NCBI GenBank assembly: GCA_025451235.1
Contig: JANWKT010000002.1
Span: 1-46,319 of the forward strand
Reading direction: 5' to 3'
Source: Flavobacteriales bacterium
GTDB lineage: Bacteria > Bacteroidota > Bacteroidia > CAIKAF01
DNA: 46,319 bases
In this document: positions 1 through 7,522 of the stretch, piece by piece
Position numbering within the stretch: the first letter of the stretch is position 1
How the letters are laid out: each line of letters starts with the position of its first letter
Notes under the pieces: generated by a model
Told to the model about the DNA's origin: nothing
The model's input: only the letters and a program-made list of their open reading frames with translations
Databases searched by the model: none
Made by a program: the position numbers and the translations under genes

Positions 1-248
1 CTTTATTTGTTACCATTGCAGCAGAACAGTTTGGAACGAATATTAGGTCCACCGCTACATCAACGGTCCCTAACTTTGTTCGTGGAGCAGTGATCCCAAT
101 TACCAATTCATTCAAATACCTGGTACCGGCCATTGGTTTGATCAGCGGATCAATCTTGGTAGGAGTGGTATGCATTGCCTTGGCTATTCTATCCACTCTT
201 TTACTCAAAGAAAGTTTCAGCAAAGACCTTGATTATATAGAGAAATGA
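1..248 (+). CDS. MFS transporter, C-terminal fragment
   Basis: The open frame enters from the left edge and ends at TGA 246-248. About 81 residues are visible. They contain the stretch AAEQFGTNIRSTATSTVPNF, which I recognise from Bacteroidota major facilitator (MFS) sugar/metabolite transporters, then a hydrophobic helix (VPAIGLISGSILVGVVCIAL) and a short charged tail ending DYIEK. This fits the last one or two membrane helices of an inner-membrane secondary transporter. The substrate cannot be read from this fragment. Its stop overlaps the start of the next gene by four bases (ATGA), so the two are probably co-transcribed. Confidence 0.75.
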   Translation, partial: LFVTIAAEQFGTNIRSTATSTVPNFVRGAVIPITNSFKYLVPAIGLISGSILVGVVCIALAILSTLLLKESFSKDLDYIEK

Positions 249-625
249 GCGAATCCACCCAGCGTGTCGATAAATATTTGTGGAATGTAAGAATTTACAA
301 AACCCGTAGTATCGCCATTGATGCCTGTAATGGGGGAAAGATCAAACTCAATGGGTCAAATACCAAACCTTCAAAAGAATTAAAACCAGGTGATCAAATC
401 AATTTTAAGAGAGGTGTTGTACACCATACCATTGAGGTAGTTGCTTTCCCAAAGAGCAGAGTGCCGGCAAAGGATGTTCTATTGTACTATAAAGACCTTA
501 CACCTGAATCGGAGATCATCAAACTACAGGATATGAAATATGCAAAAGTGGAAAAAAGGGATAAAGGCTTGGGAAGACCTACAAAAAAAGAAAGAAGGGA
601 TATTGATAAACTAAAAGGGGGTTAG
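245..625 (+). CDS. hslR: S4-domain RNA-binding protein, Hsp15 (HslR) family
   Basis: This 126-residue protein starts with an S4 RNA-binding fold: RVDKYLWNVRIYKTRS, then KIKLNG, KPSKELKPGDQI and a basic C-terminal tail (GRPTKKERRDIDKLK). That order and length match the Hsp15/HslR heat-shock family. In Escherichia coli this protein binds free 50S subunits that carry a stalled nascent chain. The function here is inferred from family membership. The ATG at 245 overlaps the TGA of the upstream transporter by four bases, which fixes the start. It converges with the methyltransferase gene ending at 660, with 34 bases between them and no clear hairpin. Confidence 0.85.
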   Translation: MSESTQRVDKYLWNVRIYKTRSIAIDACNGGKIKLNGSNTKPSKELKPGDQINFKRGVVHHTIEVVAFPKSRVPAKDVLLYYKDLTPESEIIKLQDMKYAKVEKRDKGLGRPTKKERRDIDKLKGG

Positions 626-659
626 CATTTACCTCTCCTTACCCTATTCAGATAAAAAC

Positions 660-1247
660 TTATTTTCTTATCAACTCAATAAACAATTCATTGCCTGCCC
701 TTGGAGGAATAGAATTCGTGCAAAGATCCATATGCTTTATTTCAAAATAAGGTTCGAAATATTTCAGGTACTCTTGCTTGGTTCCGCCGAAGGGTGGCCC
801 CTGTTGATCAAATTCCTTTCCAAACAATACTCCTGCCAATATGCCTCCCGACCTTATCACTTCGTGCATTTTCTGGGCATATTGCTGGCGAAGATCTCTA
901 TCGATGGCACAAAAGAAAGTTTGTTCCAGCACCAGGTCAAAAGATCCTTCCAGTTCAAAAAAATCTATAAGCAACATTTGATCATTGGGAAAGGTAGGAT
1001 TTCTTTTTTTGAAATTTTCCAGCGGCAAAGAGGAAATATCCAATACGGATACATTTTTAAATCCCTGGTTCCATAAATATTCTACTTCGTAAGCATTGCC
1101 GGCCCCCGGTACAAGGATCTTCGCTTCCTTATTAGTCAATTGATCGATGTATTCTTTTAAAGGGGTGGATGGATATCCTATATCCCAACCTGTAATACCC
1201 TCTTCATATCGTTGGGTCCAGAATTTTTTGGAGAGGTCTTGTGTCAT
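660..1247 (-). CDS. TPMT-like SAM-dependent methyltransferase
   Basis: This 195-residue protein begins KFWTQRYEEGITGWDIG, the typical opening of the thiopurine S-methyltransferase-like family, which in other organisms includes halide/thiol methyltransferases. The SAM-binding glycine motif is LVPGAGNAYEVEYL (about residues 45-58), followed by the acidic strand end VLDIS and a later LVLEQTFFCAID segment typical of the family. It is probably cytoplasmic and soluble. The substrate (thiol, halide or small anion) cannot be told from sequence. It starts 15 bases after the stop of the upstream histidine kinase gene on the same strand, so the two are probably one transcript. I see no functional reason for the pairing. 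Confidence 0.8.
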   Translation of the reverse strand: MTQDLSKKFWTQRYEEGITGWDIGYPSTPLKEYIDQLTNKEAKILVPGAGNAYEVEYLWNQGFKNVSVLDISSLPLENFKKRNPTFPNDQMLLIDFFELEGSFDLVLEQTFFCAIDRDLRQQYAQKMHEVIRSGGILAGVLFGKEFDQQGPPFGGTKQEYLKYFEPYFEIKHMDLCTNSIPPRAGNELFIELIRK

Positions 1248-1262
1248 CAGATGAAAAGTTGA

Positions 1263-3197
1263 TTAGGAGGTTGGAAGCGTAAAGAAAAAACTGGCACCCT
1301 TTCCCTTGCTGCCTTTCGCCCAAACTTTACCACCATGCCTTGAAATGATCCGTTCAACAATAGAAAGGCCTGCCCCATTTCCCTCAAATTCGCTGGAGGA
1401 GTGCAAACGTGAAAATGGTTGAAACAATTGGTCTGCCTGCTTAGCATCAAAACCTGCTCCGTTATCCTTTATGCATACCTCAATAAAACCATTCCGTTCG
1501 CTTCCTTCAATATGAATAACCGGTTTTTTCTTTTTCGATGAATACTTAACCGCATTGGATAAAAGATTCATCATCACCTGGCCCAATAAAACCTTATCAG
1601 CATATATCACCGAAAGTTCCTTCAACGAAATATTTATCTCTACCAATGGTCCAACAGCTAAAGTCTCCGTACATTCCTTCACAATCATCTCCAAATCCAC
1701 TTTCTCTTTTTTTAAGGAAAGCTTACTAACCCTGGCAAACTCAAGTAAAGTAGAGATCATATTTTTCATTTGATCAGCACAGCTATCGATCTTTGCCATG
1801 AATTCCATTTGTTTCTCTGAAAGTTCGGTAGTACCTTGCATTACTTCAGAGAACATCTCAATAGCCCTTAATGGAATTCGGATATCATGGGAAATTGAAT
1901 AGTTGAAAGTATCTAACTCCTGATTAGCAATTTGCAGCTCCCTGGTTTGCCTTGCCACTTCCTTTTCCAATCTTATATTATAATCTGCCAGTTCGGCTTC
2001 CATTTTTTTTCGCTCGGTAATATCCTGAGCTGATAAACTAATTCCTATAATTTCGCTTTCCTGGTTTTTAACGGGAACAATGGTAACCCAAAAATGAATT
2101 TCACCACCACTCAAATCCAAATATTTTGTTTCATAGGAAATCACCTTGCCGCTATCCATTACCTGGTTCATTTGCGCCAACGCATTCAATCGGTTCTTTT
2201 CCGGAAGTAGATCAGGTAAACTATCGCCCACTTTCACCTTTAACCCAATGGCTTCTGCGTAACCTGTATTGAAGGGCTTGTTAAAAGATACAATTGTAAA
2301 ATCTTTATTAAGCAAGAGGTGTCCAACTTCTGTATGATCAAATATTGTCCGTAAATTAGCTTCTGATTTTTTAAGAACATCCCGTTCATGCACTCTTGTT
2401 AGATAAACCCGAATGATCTCAGCCAACATATTGATCAGGTTTCTTTCTTCATTGAGAAAAGCCCCTTCAAATTCAACAGGCATATTTTGTTTATAGCCCA
2501 CATCAATCTCACCTTTTAGATTATCTGGCAATTCAAACTGAGCTACCTGATGTTGTTCAAATTTTTTGAATCCTTTGGTTTGGAAAATTTGCTGACCTAT
2601 GGATATTCTTGCTTCCGTGATTTCAGGATATTGCCAGCCTCCTGGTAAAATATTTACTATTTCGGTGAGTATCTCCTCTGTAGATCTCTCTTCCTGATTA
2701 ACCAATCTACCCGTTTTATAAAGTGTGGTAAGCTCCTTTACCCTCTCTCCCAACTGGTATCGGGTATATTCCCGTTCAGTCTCCAGTCGCTTACGATGAT
2801 GAATGTCTATCAGAAATCCGGCAACAGCTGGCCGATTGTTGAAGGTGGTTTTAATTCCCAAAATCTCTACCCAGCGGGTTTCTCCTGATTTACGTACAAT
2901 CATCAATTCATGGGGAGCTTCATTCGGAATATCATTCAGACGTTTCTGGTATTCAATTTTAACTATTTCTCGGTATAGCGGAGAAATTACTGAATCCATA
3001 TGCTCTATATTCAACATTTCCTCCTGAGAATAACCAAAAATATCCGCCAAACGTTGGTTTACAAATACAAACTTTTGATCATGGATAACGTAAATACCCA
3101 CCAATGATTTTTCGTTTGTAGTTAATTCCAACAAAGGAAGATAATGAGAAAGGTTGGTTAAGTTATCCACCTCTATCCTCATTGGTTTTAGGGTCAT
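1263..3197 (-). CDS. Cytoplasmic PAS-domain sensor histidine kinase
   Basis: This 644-residue kinase has no membrane helix. In order it shows: a PAS domain at about residues 25-135 (GIYVIHDQKFVFVNQRLADI, ending VAGFLIDIHHRKRLE); a GAF-like middle region (about 150-270); a second PAS domain (about 280-400, ending SLSAQDITERKKME); a coiled coil; the dimerisation/phosphoacceptor helix with SISHDIRIPLRAI, whose His is the predicted phosphorylation site; and an ATPase domain with MNLLSNAVKYSS, IKDNGAGFD and GNGAGLSIVERIISRHGG. No cognate response regulator lies beside it; PorX is 20 kb away and I do not link them. The ligand is unknown. Met6 (position 3182) is an alternative start. Confidence 0.9.
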   Translation of the reverse strand: MTLKPMRIEVDNLTNLSHYLPLLELTTNEKSLVGIYVIHDQKFVFVNQRLADIFGYSQEEMLNIEHMDSVISPLYREIVKIEYQKRLNDIPNEAPHELMIVRKSGETRWVEILGIKTTFNNRPAVAGFLIDIHHRKRLETEREYTRYQLGERVKELTTLYKTGRLVNQEERSTEEILTEIVNILPGGWQYPEITEARISIGQQIFQTKGFKKFEQHQVAQFELPDNLKGEIDVGYKQNMPVEFEGAFLNEERNLINMLAEIIRVYLTRVHERDVLKKSEANLRTIFDHTEVGHLLLNKDFTIVSFNKPFNTGYAEAIGLKVKVGDSLPDLLPEKNRLNALAQMNQVMDSGKVISYETKYLDLSGGEIHFWVTIVPVKNQESEIIGISLSAQDITERKKMEAELADYNIRLEKEVARQTRELQIANQELDTFNYSISHDIRIPLRAIEMFSEVMQGTTELSEKQMEFMAKIDSCADQMKNMISTLLEFARVSKLSLKKEKVDLEMIVKECTETLAVGPLVEINISLKELSVIYADKVLLGQVMMNLLSNAVKYSSKKKKPVIHIEGSERNGFIEVCIKDNGAGFDAKQADQLFQPFSRLHSSSEFEGNGAGLSIVERIISRHGGKVWAKGSKGKGASFFFTLPTS

Positions 3198-3214
3198 AAG
3201 GTTGGTATTTTGAG

Positions 3215-3222
3215 CAAAAATA
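3215..3222 (-). promoter_or_regulatory. Candidate -7 element for the histidine kinase gene
   Basis: On the minus strand this reads TATTTTTG and matches the Bacteroidota -7 consensus TAnnTTTG exactly. It lies 17 bases before the ATG at 3197. I could not find a convincing -33 TTG at the usual spacing, so the call rests on one short motif in AT-rich DNA. Confidence 0.4.
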
Positions 3223-3312
3223 AGAATAAACGGTTAAACTATATCCCCTATCAGGTTAATTGACTCAACTCTCTGTGTTCTAATATAGTTCATCCTTTAA
3301 TAAGAACTAACA

Positions 3313-4479
3313 TTAGATCCATCGAAGCAAACATTTAACCAGAACAACTCCTATCACATTTGCAATTGCCAATCCAAGAATTCCTACGGCAATCCCCGGG
3401 GCCAACATATTTTTATTCTTAATCGCTTTTGCAATGGAAGGAATAAAAGGAGGACTCATGATACCTGCGGCGGAAGTAATAATCATGGTATCCCGATCAA
3501 TTTTAAAAATTTTACAAAGGAAAATATGGATTGACATGGAACCCACCAGCATTAAGAAAACAAAAAGGATATATGAAGCATTCAAATTCGCCAGGTCTTC
3601 AAAGTAAACCACAGTTCCCAACAAAGTAAAGAACAAGGAAAAAATAAAGTCACCGGACTTACGATTCCATTCATTTTTTTTTATGGGTTCTATAAACGAT
3701 AATAATACACTTATGAGGGTTATCCCTAAAATAACAAAAGCCATATCCATTTTTTGGGTACTTCCATAGATCCATATTCCTATTATTACGGTTACAGCAA
3801 ATACCAAAACCGCCAGCAATAGCCCCCAAATTACTTTGAGCCATTCAGCTGAACGGGTATTTGTTAGCGCTAATGATTCGATCTCCACCTCCTCATTTGA
3901 TGCTGATATGGGTCGATAGTTCTTTAACACCAGCCCAATACACTTGGGTCCAATAGTAAACATGAAAAGCAGGTAGATGCATCCTGCTAGGATATCACAT
4001 AAAAAGATCTGGTTGTACACAATATTATCAATATTGAAGGCGATTTTAATGGCTGACATATTTGCAGTTCCACCAATGCAGCTAGCTGATTCCATGCCAG
4101 AAATATGGGCGGCATCTGAGGTTGTGCCAAAAGCAAAAAACAGCCCAACACTCATGATTAAAACACCCGTTACACCCAGTAAAAATGCGAACAAGGTACG
4201 TAAGGACAACCCGATCCATTTTTTGAAATCTGATCCTAACAACATCAGTATAATTCCAACAGGTACGATCACATTATTAATGTCATCAACCAGATCCTTT
4301 TTTATCCAGATCCTTGGATAGATATTTCCTATAAGGATGCCAACAATAAAACAGCAAAGGGTAACCCCTAAAAAGTTCATAAGCTTTACCTTTTTGCATA
4401 AAAAAGTCAAGGCTATAGGCACTACAATAACAATAATCAGATAAAGACCGATTCCCCAAATATTGGTTGGTTGGTTCAT
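3313..4479 (-). CDS. DUF819 family inner-membrane protein, putative permease
   Basis: I chose the ATG at 4479 (388 residues) because it overlaps the TGA of the upstream dipeptidase gene by four bases (ATGA); the open frame itself extends further upstream. The protein has about ten hydrophobic helices. It also carries family-like segments such as GMESASCIGGTANMSAIK and, near the C terminus, TSAAGIMSPPFIPSIAKAIK. This matches the DUF819 (PF05684) family of predicted transporters, whose substrates are not established. It is the last gene of a three-gene operon with a thioesterase and a lipid-anchored VanX-like D,D-dipeptidase. That order suggests, by inference only, uptake of a dipeptide or cell-wall fragment. 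Confidence 0.8.
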   Translation of the reverse strand: MNQPTNIWGIGLYLIIVIVVPIALTFLCKKVKLMNFLGVTLCCFIVGILIGNIYPRIWIKKDLVDDINNVIVPVGIILMLLGSDFKKWIGLSLRTLFAFLLGVTGVLIMSVGLFFAFGTTSDAAHISGMESASCIGGTANMSAIKIAFNIDNIVYNQIFLCDILAGCIYLLFMFTIGPKCIGLVLKNYRPISASNEEVEIESLALTNTRSAEWLKVIWGLLLAVLVFAVTVIIGIWIYGSTQKMDMAFVILGITLISVLLSFIEPIKKNEWNRKSGDFIFSLFFTLLGTVVYFEDLANLNASYILFVFLMLVGSMSIHIFLCKIFKIDRDTMIITSAAGIMSPPFIPSIAKAIKNKNMLAPGIAVGILGLAIANVIGVVLVKCLLRWI

Positions 4480-5198
4480 GGCAATAAGGTATAATGTACC
4501 GCAGCATATGCTCTGCTGCATGAATTAAAATGCCACCATTCGAAAGTAACCGGTGAAAACTTGGCTTTCATCATGATCCGTCGAAGCATTTTCCGGTTAT
4601 TGAATTCCTCTTCAGTGATCTTACCCGAATTCTTCAAACCCCATTCATCACCAATATGCGATTCGTATCCGAAATGGTCGAATTCTGTTCCCATGGCAAT
4701 AGGATTCCCTTGGCTGTCACAAATGGTAAGGTCGACCGCCGCTCCGTAATTATGCACAGAATGGTTAGTGGGGTGGCTCAGATATAACCCTTGCGCTACC
4801 GGCATTTTTCGATAGAGATCGTACATGAGTTTTTGGATACGATGGGGCCGGGCCCCATCATAAATAAGAAAATGGTATTGGGGAAATTCTGCTTGTAGTA
4901 TGCTATCGGCCACCAACAGTTTTTGGACCGTTTCTTTATGCAGGTAACATTTCTCCAACCTGCCATATACATCTTGATGTAAAAAATTGCTGGTATCCGT
5001 ATAATCGAGCTTTACAAAAAATCGTGGGCTCTGCAGTTGGATATCAACCAATCCATATTTGATGAATTCTTTTTCAATAGAACCAGTATACTCTGTAGGT
5101 TGAAATGGATGGAGCATCCGAACCGGGTTTCCCGAATCAATCCCAGCGGATTCACAACCGATCAACATCAATAATATGATATGTAAAAAATTTCTCAA
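4476..5198 (-). CDS. Lipid-anchored D-Ala-D-Ala dipeptidase (VanX/DdpX family)
   Basis: This 240-residue protein starts at TTG 5198; its next Met would destroy the signal sequence. The N terminus RNFLHIILLMLIGCES is a lipoprotein signal with lipobox LIGC (Cys15). The rest is an M15D peptidase. It has YDGARPHRIQK (the Arg matching the VanX catalytic Arg), SVHNYGAAVDLTI (zinc-binding His and Asp, about residues 146-156) and EWWHFNS (catalytic Glu and zinc-binding His, about 218-224). VanX and DdpX cleave D-Ala-D-Ala and are normally about 200 residues without a lipid anchor. This one is predicted to be periplasmic or surface-attached. It overlaps both neighbours by four bases. Nothing here indicates glycopeptide resistance, since vanH and vanA are absent. 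Confidence 0.88.
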   Translation of the reverse strand: MRNFLHIILLMLIGCESAGIDSGNPVRMLHPFQPTEYTGSIEKEFIKYGLVDIQLQSPRFFVKLDYTDTSNFLHQDVYGRLEKCYLHKETVQKLLVADSILQAEFPQYHFLIYDGARPHRIQKLMYDLYRKMPVAQGLYLSHPTNHSVHNYGAAVDLTICDSQGNPIAMGTEFDHFGYESHIGDEWGLKNSGKITEEEFNNRKMLRRIMMKAKFSPVTFEWWHFNSCSRAYAAVHYTLLP

Positions 5199-5626
5199 GT
5201 GCTGGAGACAAAAAAATTCAAAAACTTTTCAGGCACTTCCTTCATTTTCTTTTCGTTATAGTTATAACAAACCATATGAGTTTTGGCCATGGCAATTATT
5301 TTCTGGTCAGATTTCCTGGTAACATAGTAGAAAAGATCAAAAGAAGTAACCCCAAAATCATAAGCGGTGAGCTCAATTTGTAAAACGTCGCCATGGTAAG
5401 CCTCGTTTTTATATTGAATGGCCACATCACTCATGATCAGTGAAACACCAAACAGATCAAGTTCCTTACATTCGTAATTCGCAAGAAAACGTATCCTGGC
5501 TTCATGTAAAATGGATAGAAGGGCATCATTTCCCATATGGTTCCCGTAGTTAATATCCGAAACACGAACATCTATTTCTGTTTTGAAATGGAATTGTTTA
5601 GGTACATCCAGTTTAATTCGGGCCAT
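5195..5626 (-). CDS. Hotdog-fold acyl-CoA thioesterase (4-hydroxybenzoyl-CoA type)
   Basis: This 143-residue protein begins MARIKLDVPKQFHFKTEIDV, followed by VSDINYGNHMGNDALLSILH, which contains the Asp-Asn-Gly-His region characteristic of the 4-hydroxybenzoyl-CoA thioesterase/YbgC branch of the hotdog family. The middle (SLIMSDVAIQYKNEAYHGD) also fits. It probably hydrolyses an acyl-CoA in the cytoplasm; the acyl group is unknown. The open frame runs up to 5758, but the extra N-terminal residues are encoded by GC-rich inverted repeats and do not look like protein, so I start at 5626. A second possible start is ATG 5662 (MKKTVFLDF). The stop overlaps the TTG start of the dipeptidase gene by four bases. 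Confidence 0.85.
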   Translation of the reverse strand: MARIKLDVPKQFHFKTEIDVRVSDINYGNHMGNDALLSILHEARIRFLANYECKELDLFGVSLIMSDVAIQYKNEAYHGDVLQIELTAYDFGVTSFDLFYYVTRKSDQKIIAMAKTHMVCYNYNEKKMKEVPEKFLNFFVSST

Positions 5627-5684
5627 GGTGTAAATAAAATCCAAAAATACGGTTTTTTTCATGCCGAGCACAGCGGCCCGGATA

Positions 5685-5732
5685 GGCGCCTGCCTGCCAT
5701 GGTGTAGGCCTACGCTTCGGCAGGCAGGCGCC
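5685..5732. repeat. GC-rich perfect inverted repeat (REP-like)
   Basis: Two 14-base arms, GGCGCCTGCCTGCC at 5685-5698 and GGCAGGCAGGCGCC at 5719-5732, are exact reverse complements. The 20-base loop contains its own 10-base palindrome GTAGGCCTAC (5704-5713). The high GC is sharply unlike the surrounding AT-rich DNA. It lies upstream of the thioesterase gene and could be a dispersed palindromic repeat. I see no second copy in this window. Confidence 0.8.
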
Positions 5733-5744
5733 ATCCTTTTTATT

Positions 5745-5836
5745 CCACCGAAGTACAAACTTTTACGAACTTACGAACTACGAACCACCTCTGGCGCGGT
5801 TCGTAAGTTCGTATTGTTTTATTCGTACTTCGGTGG
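5745..5836. repeat. Nested inverted repeats, possible miniature element
   Basis: The outer arms CCACCGAAGTAC (5745-5756) and GTACTTCGGTGG (5825-5836) are exact reverse complements. The inner arms ACGAACTTACGAAC (5765-5778) and GTTCGTAAGTTCGT (5799-5812) are also exact, and an alternative inner pairing uses TACGAACC (5779-5786) with GGTTCGTA (5798-5805). The unit is about 92 bases, encodes nothing, and sits between the divergent thioesterase and tpiA genes. It could be a small non-autonomous element, a dispersed palindrome or a structured leader. No clear flanking target duplication is visible. Confidence 0.75.
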
Positions 5837-5883
5837 AAATAAAAAGATATAGTGGATAGCCGGATAAGCCGCCCAAAAAATGA

Positions 5884-5891
5884 TATATTTG
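5884..5891 (+). promoter_or_regulatory. Candidate -7 element for tpiA
   Basis: The sequence TATATTTG matches TAnnTTTG exactly and lies 21 bases before the ATG at 5913. It also argues against the earlier in-frame ATG at 5880, which would be upstream of the transcription start. No clear -33 TTG is seen; the region where it should be adjoins the inverted-repeat element. Confidence 0.5.
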
Positions 5892-5912
5892 CCCTTAGAA
5901 TATAATAACAGT

Positions 5913-6671
5913 ATGAGAAAAAAGATTGCCGCAGGAAACTGGAAAATGAATACCACACCGGATGAAGGAAAACTCCTTGTAAAAAACATTATCTCCGGAA
6001 GCCCCAGCTTAAAAGAACATCAAGAAGTTTATTTCTTCCCTCCTTTTACTCATATTGGTTATATAGCAGAAGTAGTTGGCAAACCCAATTTTTATACCGG
6101 TGCCCAAAACTGTTCACCATTCGAAAAAGGTGCCTATACCGGCGAAATTTCCACCTCCATGCTCAAAGCTGTTGCTGCCACTCATGTGATCATCGGTCAT
6201 AGCGAAAGGCGAAGCCTCTTTAGTGAATCATATGAAAGTTTGCAACATAAATCATCTACGGTGGTGAATTCCGGAATGACCTTGGTGTTTTGTTGCGGAG
6301 AAACATTGGCCGAACGCGAAAGCAAGAATCAATATAAAATTGTACAAGAACAATTGGAAAGGTCCTTGTTGCATTTAAACAAAGATGAAATGCAGCAGGT
6401 AGTAGTGGCTTATGAGCCTGTTTGGGCCATTGGAACCGGGAAAACAGCCTCCCCTGCTGAAGCACAAGATATGCATGCATTTATTAGATCCCTGATAAAA
6501 GAAAACTATGATGAAACCATCGCCATGCAAACTTCCATTTTATATGGTGGTAGTGTGAATGCAGCCAATGCTAAAGAACTTTTTTCACAACCAGACATAG
6601 ATGGTGGACTTGTAGGGGGAGCTTCGTTGAAAGCAGAAGAATTTATTGAGATCATCAAAGCCCTTCCCTGA
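5913..6671 (+). CDS. tpiA: Triosephosphate isomerase
   Basis: This enzyme interconverts glyceraldehyde 3-phosphate and dihydroxyacetone phosphate in glycolysis and gluconeogenesis. The 252-residue length is normal. Signature elements are AAGNWKMN near the N terminus (catalytic Lys), HVIIGHSERR (catalytic His), VVAYEPVWAIGTGKTA (catalytic Glu and loop 6), and the phosphate-binding segments ILYGGSV and DGGLVGGASL. I chose ATG 5913 rather than the in-frame ATG 5880 because MRKKIAAGNWKMN is the family start and a -7 element lies at 5884-5891. The prmA start follows one base after the stop, so the two genes are co-transcribed. Confidence 0.97.
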   Translation: MRKKIAAGNWKMNTTPDEGKLLVKNIISGSPSLKEHQEVYFFPPFTHIGYIAEVVGKPNFYTGAQNCSPFEKGAYTGEISTSMLKAVAATHVIIGHSERRSLFSESYESLQHKSSTVVNSGMTLVFCCGETLAERESKNQYKIVQEQLERSLLHLNKDEMQQVVVAYEPVWAIGTGKTASPAEAQDMHAFIRSLIKENYDETIAMQTSILYGGSVNAANAKELFSQPDIDGGLVGGASLKAEEFIEIIKALP

Positions 6672-6672
6672 T

Positions 6673-7512
6673 ATGCCTTTTGCTGATTATATACAATACA
6701 GGATCCAAGTGAGTAACGGTGCGGAATCATGGGAAGAAAGACAAGAGATCATTATTAGTGAATTAGAGGATATGCCTTTTGAGAGTTTCGAAAATAATGA
6801 CGAATTTCTATTGGCTTATATTCGGGCCGACCTGGATGATCCCACTTTTTTGTCGACTATTTCCGCTTATGAAGGGATTGAAAAAATTGAAAAAATCCAT
6901 ATCAAGGGGGAAAACTGGAACAAAATCTGGGAAGGAAGTTTTCAGCCTATTACTATTTTAAACTCCGTTATTGTAAGGGCCCCTTTTCACCATGTTGATA
7001 AGAATTTTACCCACGAAATAATAATTGAGCCTAAAATGTCGTTTGGTACTGGTCATCACTCCACCACCCGTTTGATGATGGAATGTATGCTTGACCTCCA
7101 CTTTGAAAATAGATCCGTTTTGGACATGGGCTGTGGCACAGGAATTCTGGCCATTTTAGCCGCTAAGCTGGGGGCTAAAAGCGTTTTAGCAGTTGACAAT
7201 GACCTCCAATGCATAGAAAATACCCTTGAGAATATTTCGTTAAATAATTGCCAACAGGTTCAGGTTTACCTGAATGAGGAAATTTCTCCTAACTTTAAGA
7301 CTGATATTATACTAGCCAATATTCAAAAAAACGTCCTGATCGAGCAAATGCCATTGTATAAATCCTGGTTAACCCAAGAGGGGCAATTATTGGTGAGTGG
7401 CATATATCAAGAAGCTATAATGGATGTGATGAAATCGGCGGAAAAAGAAGGCATGAATTGTGTAAGTCAACATATGTTGAATGATTGGTGTTTGATCCAT
7501 TTTAAAAATTAA
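6673..7512 (+). CDS. prmA: Ribosomal protein L11 methyltransferase
   Basis: This 279-residue protein is PrmA, which trimethylates ribosomal protein L11 using SAM. The N-terminal substrate-recognition region contains GENWNKIWEGSFQPI. The methyltransferase core has MSFGTGHHSTTRLMM (a PrmA hallmark), then VLDMGCGTGILAILAAKLGA (SAM-binding motif I) and AVDNDLQCIENT. ILANIQKNVL is the equivalent of the NIL/NPP catalytic loop. The start at 6673 places the gene one base after the tpiA stop; the in-frame ATG 6646 lies inside tpiA and adds unrelated residues. The protein is soluble and cytoplasmic. The next gene begins 10 bases downstream. Confidence 0.95.
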   Translation: MPFADYIQYRIQVSNGAESWEERQEIIISELEDMPFESFENNDEFLLAYIRADLDDPTFLSTISAYEGIEKIEKIHIKGENWNKIWEGSFQPITILNSVIVRAPFHHVDKNFTHEIIIEPKMSFGTGHHSTTRLMMECMLDLHFENRSVLDMGCGTGILAILAAKLGAKSVLAVDNDLQCIENTLENISLNNCQQVQVYLNEEISPNFKTDIILANIQKNVLIEQMPLYKSWLTQEGQLLVSGIYQEAIMDVMKSAEKEGMNCVSQHMLNDWCLIHFKN

Positions 7513-7522
7513 TAATGGTAGA

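Noticed and set aside
732-1076. 114-codon open frame opposite the TPMT-like gene
   Set aside because: It lies wholly within a well-supported gene on the other strand and resembles no protein family I know.
5627-5758. Longer N terminus for the thioesterase
   Set aside because: The added residues are encoded by inverted repeats, and the protein family begins at MARIKLDV.
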